64,000 bases of DNA from Typhlomys cinereus (GCA_023101885.1 JALPQD010000115.1:3786794-3850793), one strand, 5' to 3'; positions 53,676 to 64,000 are shown, counted from the first letter of the stretch. Translations and numbers: made by a program. Notes: generated from the letters alone by a model not told the origin.

Positions 53676-54052
53676 GTTTTCTTGTTGCAGTGATAAAATG
53701 CCTAATAAAAATGTCTTAAGGAAGGAGGGGCTGATTTTGGCTTGCAGTTTGATGGCAAGTAAGTCATGATGGCAAGAGTTTTAAGCAGCTGCATGTACCT
53801 GCAGTGAGAAAGTGGAAGGAAAGAAGAGGGAAGAGAGGAAGAGTGACAGAGAGAGAGAGAGAGAGAGAGAGAGATTGGTGCTCTACTTGCCTTCTCCTTT
53901 TTACTCAGTCCAGGTATTCAGCCCACAGAACGGTGTCATCCGGACTCAGGTTGATCTTCCCATCTCAGCCCTATCTAAAAACTCCTTCACAGACATGTTC
54001 AGAACTTCGTCTCTTAGATGACTCTAGATCCTGTCAAGCTGACAATCAATAT
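53676..54052 (-). mobile_element. URR1/MaLR-like element inside MLT1
   Basis: TTTTCTTGTTGCAGTGATAAAATGCC..GGCTTGCAGTTTGATGGC.., a GA run (53848-53874), and ACTCTAGATCCTGTCAAGCTGACAATCAATATTAA. These are the usual ends of this rodent repeat in reverse orientation. Confidence 0.6.
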
Positions 54053-54325
54053 TAATAATAATGTGGATCTTTGGGATGTAATTATGTGAGGAACAAGATT
54101 AACACCTTTATAAAAGATACCCTAGAATACTCTTGCTCTCATTCTACCATGTGAAAATATGAGAAATAGATAGTTTGCAAAGAGGAAGACAGACCCCATG
54201 GAAACCCAAGCATATTTTCTCCCTGACCTCAGGCTTCCAGCCTCCAGAAGTGTGAGAAATCTTAGTAATGTTGCATAAGCCACCCAGTCTTTGATACTTT
54301 GTTGTAGCAGCCCAAACTGTACAAA
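54053..54325 (+). mobile_element. MLT1-like LTR, right part
   Basis: ATGTGGATCTTTGGGATGTAATTATG..GCTTCCAGCCTCCAGAAGTGTGAGAAA..AAGCCACCCAGTCTTTGATACTTTG is a classic MLT1 3' half. Confidence 0.8.
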
Positions 54326-54542
54326 GTGGTGGTTTAAGACAACACATATTTTTCATAGCTCTAAAGGTCATAAGTCCAAACAAATTTCTATTATCTTCTG
54401 TGTTAAGGATCTTACAAGGTTGTGATGAGGGTTTAAGTGTTATTGTGGTCTCACATGAAGCTTAAGATCCCTTAGTAGGCCATGAGATTGTTTACAGTAC
54501 TAATTTCTTTACAGCTATAGGTCTTGTGGAGGCCGGACCTTC

Positions 54543-54546
<4 letters not shown>

Positions 54547-54595
<49 letters not shown>
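54547..54595 (+). repeat. (AC)n dinucleotide repeat
   Basis: About 24 perfect AC units, with no clear SINE body beside it. Confidence 0.97.
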
Positions 54596-54596
<1 letters not shown>

Positions 54597-54899
54597 TTCT
54601 GACTTCTTTATTACTATTCAATATTCTCCAAAGTAAGAAATTATTTTACATCAGTTTACCAAGGATAATTTCATCTCTTGATTTATATGCAACTTTAGTG
54701 TCATTTTCACTTTATACGTGTAATGTAATATAATTATGAAAATGACAACCTCTCCTGAAGTCCAGGGAAGTATAAAAGAACATGAATTATCAGTTTTATC
54801 TTAAAATTTTGCTAATCATAATAGATATAAAAATGCAGAGAAACATGACTCATATTTGGAGTGAGTATGATGAGAAATAACACAGAACATAAAACTGAT

Positions 54900-55690
54900 T
54901 AACAGGAATATTGAAACTATTAGCTGTATACTTTTAGATCGAGAAGTTAGAGGACATATTGGGCGCAATTAAGTAGGGACTAGGAAGATATCAAAAGGCA
55001 CAGAATGGAGCTTCGCGAGATGGAAATGTCAATGTACTAGATAAAAATTCACAGGATAGGGTTAACAGCAGATTAGATATTACAGAAGAAAAAACTAGAA
55101 GGTTTCAAGCAGACATTTATAGATCATCCAAATAAAACAAAGAGGGATGGATGAATATATGGCAAAAGATACTCTAGGATGACTAAAATTAAAGTTGGAG
55201 TCCCAAATTAAGTGGTTATACAAAATGGAAAAATATATAAAGAAATAAAGCTCTATATTTTCAGAATTTGATAAACACCATATAAGCTTATATGTACAGA
55301 ATTCTCCATTATCTCTAAACTAAGAAACGTGAAGAAACTTACACCGATGAAACCATTAAATCTAGTGGTAAAGAGAAAAATTTAAATGCACACAGAACAA
55401 AAGAATTCATAGAAGAATAGGATAAGAAAGCTCAGATTTCTTATTGAAAATAATACAAAGGAGAAGACAGTAATGTTTTTAAGTACTGAAAGACAAAACG
55501 TTTTGTAAATTAAACTTCTACACTCAGAAAAATACCTTTTGAAAATACAGGCAAAATAAAGATTATTTTTATATATGATAGCTGAAAAACATTTATCTCT
55601 AGCAATATTTCACTAGAATATACTTTAAGAGAAGTTTCAACAACAAAAGAAATACCAAGTAGAAATCCTGATCTATCAAAGAATTGTATC
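54900..55690 (+). mobile_element. Ancient L1 ORF1-like remnant
   Basis: AAATTCACAGGATAGGGTTAACAGCAGATTAGATATTACAGAAG..AGACATTTATAG resembles the coiled-coil region of old L1 ORF1. Later pieces (~55400-55690) fit the C-terminal half. No open frame. Confidence 0.5.
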
Positions 55691-55710
55691 AGAAAACCAT
55701 ACTGATGTCT

Positions 55711-55836
55711 TTTTTATTATTTATTTAATTGTGTACTCTACCCTGGGATTCACAGGCTCCGCCCTACCAGGATCTGAACTCAGGACCTTCCACCTGCAAG
55801 GCAGAGGCTTAACCCCTGAGACACCTCTCTGGCCCC
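55711..55836 (-). mobile_element. Internally deleted tRNA-derived SINE with TSD
   Basis: Flanked by AGAAAACCATACTGATGTCT (55691-55710) and the same with two changes (55837-55856). Only 126 bp: the head half and a short tail piece are kept, while ~150 bp between CTACCAGGATC and the tail are absent relative to 49867-50145. Confidence 0.9.
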
Positions 55837-55954
55837 AGAAAACCATACTGACATCTTAAGTAATGACAATAGAAATTTAAATGACAACTAATTATAGTCA
55901 GGTAACAATGAATTTATAAAATTCACAAAAGATTTATAAAATTCTGTTAATGTA

Positions 55955-56520
55955 ACCAACAGCAAATACCAGTGAGTATGCAGAGAGTTGGGAATCCTAT
56001 ATACTGCTAGTGGGAATGTTAAGTAGTGTAACTGTTATGGAAATCAGTATGGAGGTTCCTCAAAAGTACTAAAAAGATGTGATACAGTTGTACCTACTCC
56101 TGGTAACATAACCAAGGAGTCTAATTCAGCTTATTACAAAAACCTGTTCATCATGTTTTCTTGGCACTATTTATTTAGCAATGTTATGAAATTAGCCTAG
56201 ATATTCATCAACAGGTGAACAGATAAAGAAAATATTTTATATATACAATGGAATTTTATGCAACTTCAAAGAGTAATAAAATTATGCCATTTTCAAAGAA
56301 TGGAACTGGAGAGCATTATATTAATGAAAGCAAAGTAAGTCAGTTGCAGAAATATAAGCATCACATACATGTAGAATTTACATAGCATACATACATGAGA
56401 TGAAAATAGATGAAGATCATTTAGGAAGAGACCTAACAAGAGGAGGAAGGGAACAAACGACAGTAAAGGAAAAATGAATGTGTTCAAAATACATGATATT
56501 CTGGAACAGAAATTCCATTA
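55955..56520 (+). mobile_element. Ancient L1 ORF2 3' fragment
   Basis: GCAGAGAGTTGGGAATCC..TATACTGCTAGTGGGAATGTTAAGTAG corresponds to the Cys-rich end of ORF2. ATTCATCAACAGGTGAACAG..AATTTTATGCAACTTCAAAGAG and ATGGAACTGGAGAGC follow. Much more diverged than elements 1-3. Confidence 0.75.
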
Positions 56521-56689
56521 TAAAACATCACTTTGCATAATAAATATACAAGGAATGCATAGCATGAATAAATAACAACAGATAGCAAATGTTTACCTTG
56601 GTATCCATTTCTGTAGAAGTGGAATTACTAGTTAAGTTGGAAGATATGTAGTAAGATGACAGATTCAAATAAGTCATGTTAGTTACATA

Positions 56690-57250
56690 CAAAGGGTCTA
56701 AACATTCTAATTAAAGATCAAGATGGCCAGATTGGATTAAAAAAAATCAAAACTTATTTATATGTCACCAAGCGGAAACCTTTTTAAATATAAGTCAAAA
56801 AGTAGATATATAAATGGGAATACGTGTGTCAGTAATACTAATATTGATTAAATTTAAGCTGAAGTGGATTCATTAATATCAGATAAAAGAGATTTTTCAC
56901 AGAAAAAGGATAACACTGGGGATAAAGACAGTTGTTTCCTAACAGTGATGGTTTCAATTCATGGAGAAAACACAGAAATTACCAATGCTTATGTACCCAA
57001 ATATTGAGCTTCAAAATACAGTGTGAGAACTGATAGAACTACACGTTCCATAAACAAACCTATGAATGTGGTAAAATGATTGCAAAATTCCCTTAATAAA
57101 ACTTGATAAAACATTAACTGCCATGACCTCAGTGACCTTTACAAAGCACGCAAGTCTTAACCACAGATGCATATTATTTTTAAGTGCACACAGGACATTT
57201 AACAGACTAGAAAATATTATGGACCATAAAAAATTCCCTCTGTAATTTCA
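56690..57250 (+). mobile_element. Ancient L1 ORF2 5' fragment
   Basis: GGGATAAAGACAGTTGTTTCC..ACAGTGATGGTTTCAATTCATG..CCAATGCTTATGTACCCAAATATTGAGC matches the endonuclease-coding part of old mammalian L1. It lies downstream of an ORF2 3' fragment, so it belongs to a different insertion. Confidence 0.65.
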
Positions 57251-57472
57251 AATGATTAGAATTCTACTAATAAATACATACTCCATACTGAAAATAGGAT
57301 AGAAATTCTCTCTGAAAAATCCTCAGCATTTGAGAACTAAATAACCAATTCTCAGATAACTAATAGGACAAAAGAGAAACAAAAAGGAAGTAAGAAAGTA
57401 GTTTGAATTGAATAAAAGTGAAAATCAAATATATCAATATCCATGGGATGCATCTAAAGCAGGATATAAAAT

Positions 57473-57496
57473 GAGAGAGAGAGAGAGAGAGAGAGA
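57473..57496 (+). repeat. (GA)n dinucleotide repeat
   Basis: Twelve GA units. Confidence 0.95.
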
Positions 57497-57499
57497 TAG

Positions 57500-58164
57500 G
57501 AGGAAAGAGACTAAGTCATTAACCGAGGTCGTACTTTCAGAAACTGGAAAAAGAGCATATTAAGTGTAAAGGAAGCAGGAGAAGGGTAACAACAAGATCA
57601 GAGTGCAAATGATTTACTAACAACGTAAAAAAACAAAGGAGATACAATCAAAAAGGTGTTCTGACAGTCCTGGCCAGAGGTCAAAACCACAGTTCTTACA
57701 AATCTTTCATCTAGTTGAAGATTTGGTGAGGCACGGCTCCAGTCCATGGCTAATGTGCTGCTCAGCTTCCGGAGCTGCCTCCCTGTTATGAATGGTTTGT
57801 TGATGTTTAAGACTAAGAGTTGAACCCAAATCTGATGATCACTTGATTCTATAGTCTCCCTTCAGAAGGTTGGTAAACTCCTGGGCATTATCTGAAAGCG
57901 CTGAGGCCAGAGGTCTGGATTACCTCAGTTCTCTCCATCCAGTGCAGGTCTTAGTGATGTTTGATGCTCTTGAACAACTGCCACTAGGGAGCTGTGGAAC
58001 AATGCAGGAGGACTTCAGGCCTGTGATTTACATCATGCCGGACTCTTGACTGGTCTGTACAGTGTCAGCCAGAAGGGTTACTGTTGGTGCTGTTACTATT
58101 AAAGTGATTTGTTTTCTCTTTTCTGAATGGCATTGAGGCCTAAGACCTTAAGAAAATCTGCTTA
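57500..58164. other. No recognised gene or repeat
   Basis: Unclassified, less A-rich than its flanks. It directly precedes an L1 ORF1, so part of it could be an old L1 5'UTR, but I cannot show this. Confidence 0.35.
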
Positions 58165-58588
58165 TTATGAATCTCAAAACCAGAAGAGATTATCTATTCA
58201 CAAGAAGCACAAACTATAATTTGCAGGTTCAAGAAACACAGGAAAAACGGATGTGCCTTCTCCAAAAGCTAAAGCTACCCAAATAATTAAATTGGAAGAT
58301 AGTTGAAATTCAGGACAAAGAATTCGAAAGTCCAGTTTTTAAAATGACTTATGATCTCAAAGTAGATGAACAGCAGATAAATGAAGCAAGGAAGTCAGTT
58401 CAAGTCCAGATAACAAAGTCAGCAACATTGATGAGAAATTCCACAAGCAAATGGATATTTTGAAAAAAACAAACAAACAGAACTGCTGAAAGTGAAAAAC
58501 CCCTTAAGTCAATGCTTTAAAAAAATCAGAAAATATCACCAGGAAACTAGATCAAGAGATCAAGCAGAAAAAAAGAATATCAGGGATT
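58165..58588 (+). mobile_element. Old rodent-type L1 ORF1, left part
   Basis: CAGAACTGCTGAAAGTGAAAAACC..AATATCACCAGGAAACTAGATCAAGAGATCAAGCAG follows the coiled-coil region of rodent Lx-type ORF1. Interrupted at ~58588 and resumed at ~59401. Confidence 0.7.
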
Positions 58589-58822
58589 GAGCCAGGAGAG
58601 ATAGCTCAGTCAGTAATGCTGTGAAAATGGGTGGATCTCATCTCAGGTTAGATCCTCAGCTTACATGTAAAAGCTGGGTGTAGTGGCATGTGACTGCAGC
58701 CCTAACACTAGAGATGGGGGAAAAGACAGGCAGGTGGCTCACTGGAGTTTGCTGGTCATTCAACCTAGACAATTTGTGAGCTCCAGGTTCAATGAGAGAC
58801 CCTGTCTCAAAAAAAAATCAGG
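58589..58822 (+). mobile_element. B3-like SINE, left part (inside L1 ORF1)
   Basis: AGCCAGGAGAGATAGCTCAGTCAG head, TGTAAAAGCTGGGTGTAGTGG, GTGAGCTCCAGGTTCAATGAGAGACCCTGTCTCAAAA. Duplicated AAAAAGAATATCAGGGATTG-like sequence at ~58569-58588 and ~59401-59420 bounds the SINE insertion. Confidence 0.75.
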
Positions 58823-59260
58823 TAGATTTTTTGGATATAACCACATGTGATTGGACAATGGCTGACCTGCACAATGGCAGACATGTCAACAACCCTTCAA
58901 AGTCTAGCACGGATCACAGGGGAGAAGGCTTCAGGCTGTAGGATCCTTAGAGGGAAGAGGTTAAACAGGTAGCCCAAGAAGGGGCTCCAAACTATGCTAC
59001 TGAATCCTGAACCCTCATTAGTGTAGATGACTCAGAGGGAAATTCAGCAGCTACATAAGCAGATGCTCTGGAGGATGGGAGGGAGAAAGCAGGAAGCATC
59101 AAAAGAGGAGGAGGGAAGGAAAAGGGGTGAGAGAAAGCAGGGATGGAAAGAGGGGAGAGTGCCATGGGAGACAATGGGAGAAGGGAGGGAGGAAAGGACG
59201 GTACCGATTGAACTTGTATAATTAGGCAAAAAAAAAAAAAATAATAAAAAATCAGGTAAA
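58823..59260 (+). mobile_element. L1 3' end nested in the B3 SINE
   Basis: Forward L1 3'UTR (GATTGGACAATGGCTGACC..CAAAGTCTAGCACGG..), purine-rich tract ~59060-59200, GGTACCGATTGAACTTGTATAATTAGG, A-rich tail. AAAATCAGGTA on both sides (58811-58821 and ~59247-59257) is its target duplication in the SINE. Confidence 0.75.
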
Positions 59261-59298
59261 AAAAATAGAAAAAGATGCCTGATTTAGACTTCTGACCT

Positions 59299-59360
<62 letters not shown>

Positions 59361-59400
59361 CTACATATACACATACAGATACATGTATATATACACACAA
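59261..59400 (+). mobile_element. B3-like SINE, right part with (AC)n tail
   Basis: GATGCCTGATTTAGACTTCTGACC followed by an AC run (59301-59359) and A-rich DNA: the expected B3 ending. Confidence 0.75.
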
Positions 59401-59832
59401 AAAAGAATATAAGAGATTGAAGACAATTTTGGAAAAATTCTATATTTTGATATCAATACAGGGAAAGATATATGGACATACAAGAATAGGAGGTATTTGG
59501 AAACCCCAAATAGTCGTGGCCACATTACAATAAAAATGCCAAGACTACAGAAAAAAGAAACAAAAATTACAAGAGAAAAATACCAACTCATTCACAAAAA
59601 TGACTTCATCCAGATAACATCAAACCTCTCAGAAGAAATCCTAAAAGCCAGGACAGAATGGAAAGACACTTTTAGATTCCTAGGAATAAATGATTGTGCA
59701 TTGAAATTATGGTATGTAGCAATGCTGTCTTTTAAAATTGATGGAGAAATAAAGACTTTTCAAGATAAGCACAGACTAAAGAAATTCATCATCACTAAGC
59801 CAGAATTCCAGAATATACTTAGAGGAATTTAG
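59401..59832 (+). pseudogene. L1 ORF1: Old rodent-type L1 ORF1, C-terminal part
   Basis: Continues the ORF1 interrupted at 58588. An open stretch from 59497 (111 codons) covers most of the RNA-binding C-terminal half: ITREKYQLIHKNDFIQITSNL corresponds to VTFKGKPIKITNDF in element 2, then ILKARTEWKD corresponds to TVKARRAWRD, and AMLSFKIDGEIKTF to AKLSVMIEGERKTF. It ends at a natural-looking TAG (59830-59832). The left portion has frame breaks, and the whole ORF1 is split by the SINE. Confidence 0.82.
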
Positions 59833-59993
59833 CACACAAAACAGGAAGATAGCAAGCCTCAATTGTGAGATCACAGGAAGGAATAAATTCCATGAGAGGA
59901 AATGATTGTCAATTTGGAAAGGATCAATCAAGTCCAACTTTACCAACTATAACCACCACACCCCTAAGATGAGTAAGAGAGAAAGAAAGAAAC
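59833..59993. other. Possible old L1 spacer
   Basis: AT-rich DNA following the old ORF1. No ORF2 start recognised. Confidence 0.35.
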
Positions 59994-60968
59994 TAACTTA
60001 ATAGGTACACTGGTTCCCTCTCTCCCTCTTCCTCCCCCCTATCCCCCTGCTCCCCTTCCTCTCACCCCTCCCTCACCATCCCCCAGTGCCTCCCCCCCAA
60101 TCCCCGAAGAATCCTTTAATGTGCATGCCTGACTGTCCTCTGGATCCTTCTCTCTGATAACTTACAAGGACCCAGTGGCTACTATGGCTGTCAATTCCTT
60201 GCCTCCAAGGATCTTGGTGCCTTTAGCAAATGCTAGACTTTATGGGGTCAATAGTGTGTGGGACATTGCGCATACAAAGTCCAATTATGATTGCTTCGGG
60301 CCTAACTTGTGTGGAGTATCTCACATATCATTGCTCCTCCCATCCTTTTGCTCTTATAATCTTACCACCCCCTCTTCTGCAAATTTCCCTGAGCTTCAGG
60401 ATGGGGAGAGATTAGGCTGGCCTAGTCCTAGGTGGTTGATATAGAGTCTCTGAAGTTCTGGATTATGGTTTGTTGGTTTTCTTTTGCAGTTTTGCTGCTC
60501 CTGTAATGCCCTTCACTCCATCCTGATGGGTATTGTATTTCACCCCCTGGCCAGAGATAAAAAGCTGTTAAACCAGAGTCTTGTTATAAGAGTATATTCA
60601 AAGGTAGATGTAATAAAAGTAGGAAACTACAGTGAGGGAGGGGTCAATCACCCATTTGCAAAATGGTTACTTTTTATCTGCCAGACTATATGCCCTCTCC
60701 TTCTGGTGAGATCACACCCCCTCAGTTGTAAATGATCAGGAACGAAAGTCTGTGAACTTAACCAGATGTCTCATTGCTTACTTGCAGTCCTTGATGGAGG
60801 CCTATTTTCTCTGCTGTAACATAGTCCCTTCTGTCCTTGTTTCTGGTGTGGCCCTCCTACCCCATCCCTCCTGTTCATAATCCTTGCAATTACTGTAGGT
60901 ATTACAGAGATTTATCGTCGAGTGTCTCTAGGTGGACTGGGTGGGTTTGGTACTAGGAGCCACCTATT
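59994..60968 (-). mobile_element. L1 3'UTR, minus strand
   Basis: Complement of an almost complete L1 3'UTR: AATAGGTACACTGG at the left, CCTTGCCTCCAAGGATCTTGG, GGATGGGGAGAGATTAGGCTGG and GGTACTAGGAGCCACCTAT at the right. It keeps the ancestral 3'UTR state (no ORF2-like patch). The usual TTTGTATGAGC..AATAAAAA end is missing, so the extreme 3' end has been lost. Confidence 0.88.
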
Positions 60969-61256
60969 TTTTTTGTCATTAAATTTTGGAGATTTTATTT
61001 TGTCATAATGGAACATATTGAAATGCATCTTTGGTCCCAATAGTGATCTTTGTTCTTATTTTGCAGTTAAAATACTGTGCAAAGCTTTTGTGTACCCACT
61101 CCCTGTGACCAGATCAAATCCTTCCCAGATAACACTTATACATTTAGAAAATTCTTTTTTAAAATCTAGCTTTTGAAGAAGTTGAAGAGCCAATACAAAG
61201 TATAGATGTACCGGAGTAGTGTGCATACTTGGAAGAAGAGGAGATTATGGGTGGCT
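60969..61256. other. No recognised gene or repeat
   Basis: Unclassified. Confidence 0.35.
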
Positions 61257-61830
61257 TCTTTTTTTTATTATACATTTTTTATTATTATTTCCGCTCATAC
61301 AAACTTAATATTTACACCAGTTCCCTCCCTCCCTCCTCCTCCCCCGAATCCTCTGTTCCCCCTCTCCTCCCTCCCCATCCCCCAGTGCCTCCTGCCCCAA
61401 TTCCCAGAGAGTCCTTTAATGTGCATGCCTGACTCTCCTCTGGGCCCTCCTCTCTGATGACATACAAGGACCCAGTGGCATTTCCCTGAACCCTTTCCCG
61501 TGTTCGCCTTAAGCATAGGAACACTACTGTGGCAGTCAATCCCTTGCCTAGGAGCCACCTATTAGGGAGTATCTACGGCGCTTAATTTTCTGGGTCTGGG
61601 ATATTTCACTTAATATAATTGTTTCTAATAACATCCACTTTCCGGCAAATTCCAGTAATTCATTATTTTTGATGGCTGAGTAGTATTTCATTGTATAGAT
61701 GTACCACAGTTTCCTTATCCACTCATCAACTGTTGGACATTTGGGTTGATTCCATGACTTTGCTATTGTAAATAGTGCTGCAGTGAACATAGTTGTGCTT
61801 GTGTCACTGTAGTGAATTTCTGCATTATAA
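61257..61830 (-). mobile_element. L1 3' end with internal deletion, minus strand
   Basis: T-rich end, C/T-rich tract 61320-61385, then 3'UTR to ~61552. At ~61552 the sequence jumps straight to the ORF2 stop region (GGAGCCACCTATTAGGGAG) and continues through the last ~80 ORF2 codons (complement of TIAKSWNQPKCPTVDEWIRK). About 0.75 kb of 3'UTR is missing. The terminal ORF2 codons remain open (61548-61790). Confidence 0.88.
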
Positions 61831-62455
61831 AAACCCTATTTGAAAGGGTAAGGTACTGCCTCAAGCTGATTGGGGTAGGTTCCTAAACAGAAATCCAATA
61901 ACACAGGCACTAGAACTAATACTCAACAAATGGGATCTTATGAAATTAAAAAGCTTCTGTTAAGATAAAGAGATTGTAAACCAAGCAAAAAGGCAACCCA
62001 CAGAATGGGAGAAAATCTTCATTAATCATATATCTGATAGAGCTCTATTATCCAGAGTGCACAAAGAAACTTAAAAACCTAAACACCAAGGAGATAAATA
62101 GACTAACTGGAAAATGGGCCTCTGAACTCAAAGGAAACTTTTCCAGGGATGAAACTGAAATGTCTAACAAACATCTTAAAAAATGCTCCACATTCCTATC
62201 CATCAGGGAAATGCAAATCAAAACTACCCTGAGATATCATCTCACCTGGTCAGGATGGCAAATCCACAATACAAACACCAAATGCTGGAGATAATGTGGA
62301 GAGAGGGGAATTCTCATACATTGCTGGTGCGAATGCAGACTTATATAACCACATTGGTGATCAGTGTGGTGATTTCTAAAAAAGTCAAAGATTAAAATGC
62401 CATATGACCCTGTTATACCACTACTGGGAATAATCCTCTATAATCTAGGTAATAT
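61831..62455 (+). mobile_element. L1 ORF2 C-terminal fragment, plus strand
   Basis: AAAGCTTCTGTTAAGATAAAGAGATTGTAAAC, ACCCACAGAATGGGAGAAAATC, ATATCTGATAGAGCTC, the Cys-rich region and TGCCATATGACCCTGTTATACC. Homologous to 12060-12640 of element 1 but clearly more diverged, with indels. Head-to-head with 61257-61830. Confidence 0.88.
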
Positions 62456-62929
62456 TTGCATATATCAATTTACTGATTATTTGAGGACAATTCCTCAAGA
62501 TCATGTACTTTGTGTTTAAATTCCCCACTGAACTGAACCTAGTGTCCTTTGTCATTGTTTAAATTATTATGTGAAGCTTTAGGTTATAATGCCATTTTCA
62601 AGGTGATTTGTTTTTGTTGATCCTTTCCTTCCACCATTCCCTTGCTTTCCTCATATCCTCCCACCACCAGTATACCCCTTCGTGCTTTCATGTCACATGC
62701 GTTCTATTATTCCCAGAAACTCTTTTTCCTCTTTCACAGTCCCTTTTCTTAGTTTCTTTTCCTGTTGTGATAAAATGCCCCAACACTATCACACGCCTTA
62801 TTTAGTTTTATGAACCATAAAGACACAGACACAGCCATAAAGACACACACACTTGAAAACCATATATGAGGAAGAATATAATATCCTACTTCTTCCTACC
62901 CCTCAAACTGCTGGTTCACCCAAATCTCA
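62456..62929. other. No recognised gene; weak LTR scrap
   Basis: Unclassified. TTTCTTTTCCTGTTGTGATAAAATGCC (~62753-62779) looks like a URR1/MaLR scrap. Confidence 0.35.
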
Positions 62930-63289
62930 CAACTAAAAACAAAAAACAGAAGCACGTGGATTCAGTGCAGAATTCTACCAGACTTTCATAGCACTAATAC
63001 TACTATGCTTCAAATTATTCCATGAAATAAGAAAAGAGGAAATACTTCCAAATTCTTTCTATGAAGCCATTATTATTTAGATTACAAAACAAACATATCA
63101 AAAAGGGTAACTATAGATCAACCTCACTAATGAATACAGATGCAAAAATCATCAATAAAATACTTGCAAGCCAAATAAAAAAAACATATCCAAAAGATCA
63201 TGCACCATAATCAAGTTGAGTGCATTCCAGAAATGCAAGGATGGTTTTAGCATAAATAAATCAATAAATGTGATTCATCATATGAACAC
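62930..63289 (+). mobile_element. Old L1 ORF2 fragment (RT region)
   Basis: GTGGATTCAGTGCAGAATTCTACC, CCAAATTCTTTCTATGAAGCC, AACTATAGATCAACCTCACTAATG and CAGAAATGCAAGGATGGTTT..CATAAATAAATCAATAAATG match the RT-coding region aligned to ~10520-10850 of element 1. Diverged, with stops. Cut at 63290 by a younger L1. Confidence 0.85.
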
Positions 63290-64000
63290 ATTTTTTTTTT
63301 ATTTCAGCTCATACAAACTTATTAGGTACACCAGTTTCCTCCCTCCTTCTCCTCCCCCCGTACCCCCTGCTCCCCCTCCTCACTCCTCTCCCTCCCCATC
63401 CCCCAGTGCCTCCCACCCCAATTCCCAGAGTCCTTTCTTGTGCATGTCTGATTTTCCTCTGGGCCCTCCTCTCCGATGACATACAAGGACCCAGTGGCCT
63501 TTCCCTGAACCCTTTCCCGTGTTCCCCTTAGGTATAGGAACACTGCTGTGGCTGCCAATCCTTTGCCTCCAAGGATCTTGGTGCCTTTAGCAGATGCTAG
63601 ACTTTGTGAGGTCAACAGTGTGTTGGACAATGCCCAGGGCATGCAAAGTCCAATTATGATTGCTTCAGCCCTAACTAGTATAGAGTATCTTATATATCAT
63701 TGCTCCTCCCATCCTTTTGCTCTTACACTCTTACCGCCCCCTCTTCCGCAAATTTCCCTGAGCTTCAAGATGGGGAGAGATTAAGCTGACCTAGTTCTAG
63801 GTGGTCGATATAGAGTCTCTGAATTTCTGGATTGTGGTTTTGCAGTTTTGCTGCTCCTGCAATGCCCTTCACTCCATCCTGGTGGGCATTGCATGTTACC
63901 CCCTGGCCAGAGACAAAAAGCTGTTAGAGTCTTGTGATAAAAGCACATTCAAAGGTAGATGTAATAAAAGTGGGAAACCACAGTAAGGGAGGGGTCTATC
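63290..64000 (-). mobile_element. L1 3'UTR, minus strand, running off the window
   Basis: Poly-T then ATTTCAGCTCATACAAACTTATTAGG, C-rich tract 63340-63415, CCTTGCCTCC.., and ATGGGGAGAGATTAAGCTG. It reaches the 3'UTR region near 13270 of element 1 and keeps the ancestral GGAAACCACAGTAAGGGAGG state. It interrupts the older L1 ORF2; its 5' side lies beyond 64000. Confidence 0.9.

Noticed and set aside
57500..58164. Full 5'UTR of the old L1 at 58165
   Set aside because: Position is suggestive, but no homology to either 5'UTR type in this window and the ORF1 N-terminus is not visible between them.
1..64000. CRISPR array, bacterial operon or phage
   Set aside because: No spaced short palindromic repeats, no Shine-Dalgarno-led gene clusters; the DNA is a mammalian repeat landscape.

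Overview
The window is non-coding mammalian DNA made almost entirely of retrotransposon layers. B1-, B4- (ID+B1 dimer), B3- and B2-superfamily SINEs, MaLR-type LTRs and LINE-1 copies with a long G-rich 3'UTR point to a myomorph-grade rodent. The commonest young SINE is not the standard mouse or rat B2, so a rodent outside Muridae (for example a dipodoid) is possible; that is inference with low confidence. I found no host protein-coding gene, no tRNA or rRNA gene and no CRISPR. Nearly all longer open frames belong to LINE-1.

Layout. 1-7.5 kb: SINEs and unclassified DNA. 7.57-14.0 kb: a full-length L1 (element 1, 6.43 kb, 13-bp target-site duplication, TSD) with two CpG-rich 5'UTR monomers and ORF1 and ORF2 broken by a few small lesions. 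14-27.5 kb: a B4 split by a MaLR LTR, old L1 3' ends on the minus strand, B3 SINEs and purine/pyrimidine microsatellites. 27.5-30.1 kb: a decayed endogenous-retrovirus fragment with leader, gag-like region and LTR, followed by a 5'-inverted L1. 32.2-37.5 kb: an L1 nested inside another L1, both with clean TSDs. The inner copy (element 2) has a 172-nt loss matching a GT-AG intron from 5'UTR to ORF1, and an in-frame loss of the whole reverse transcriptase. 37.8-45.5 kb: SINE, CTAT/CTTT repeats, a degenerate ~38-bp minisatellite, LTR-like repeats. 45.6-46.3 kb: a fossil hAT-type transposase. 46.8-48.4 kb: ancient L1 ORF1 pieces. 48.58-52.72 kb: L1 element 3, with an unrelated 5'UTR, a SINE in ORF1 and a ~2.9-kb ORF1-to-ORF2 deletion. 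53-59.8 kb: nested LTR, SINE and old L1 layers. 60-64 kb: L1 3' ends on the minus strand mixed with older plus-strand L1, running off the end.

The strongest observations concern L1 biology. They are a retrotransposed spliced L1 transcript, internal deletions with short microhomology, a patch of ORF2 sequence copied into the 3'UTR and shared by elements 1 and 2, and two unrelated 5'UTR types attached to related ORFs. All autonomous elements seen here are damaged. The open frames that remain (392 aa and 509 aa in element 2) are truncated or chimeric and are not expected to act as normal L1 proteins.
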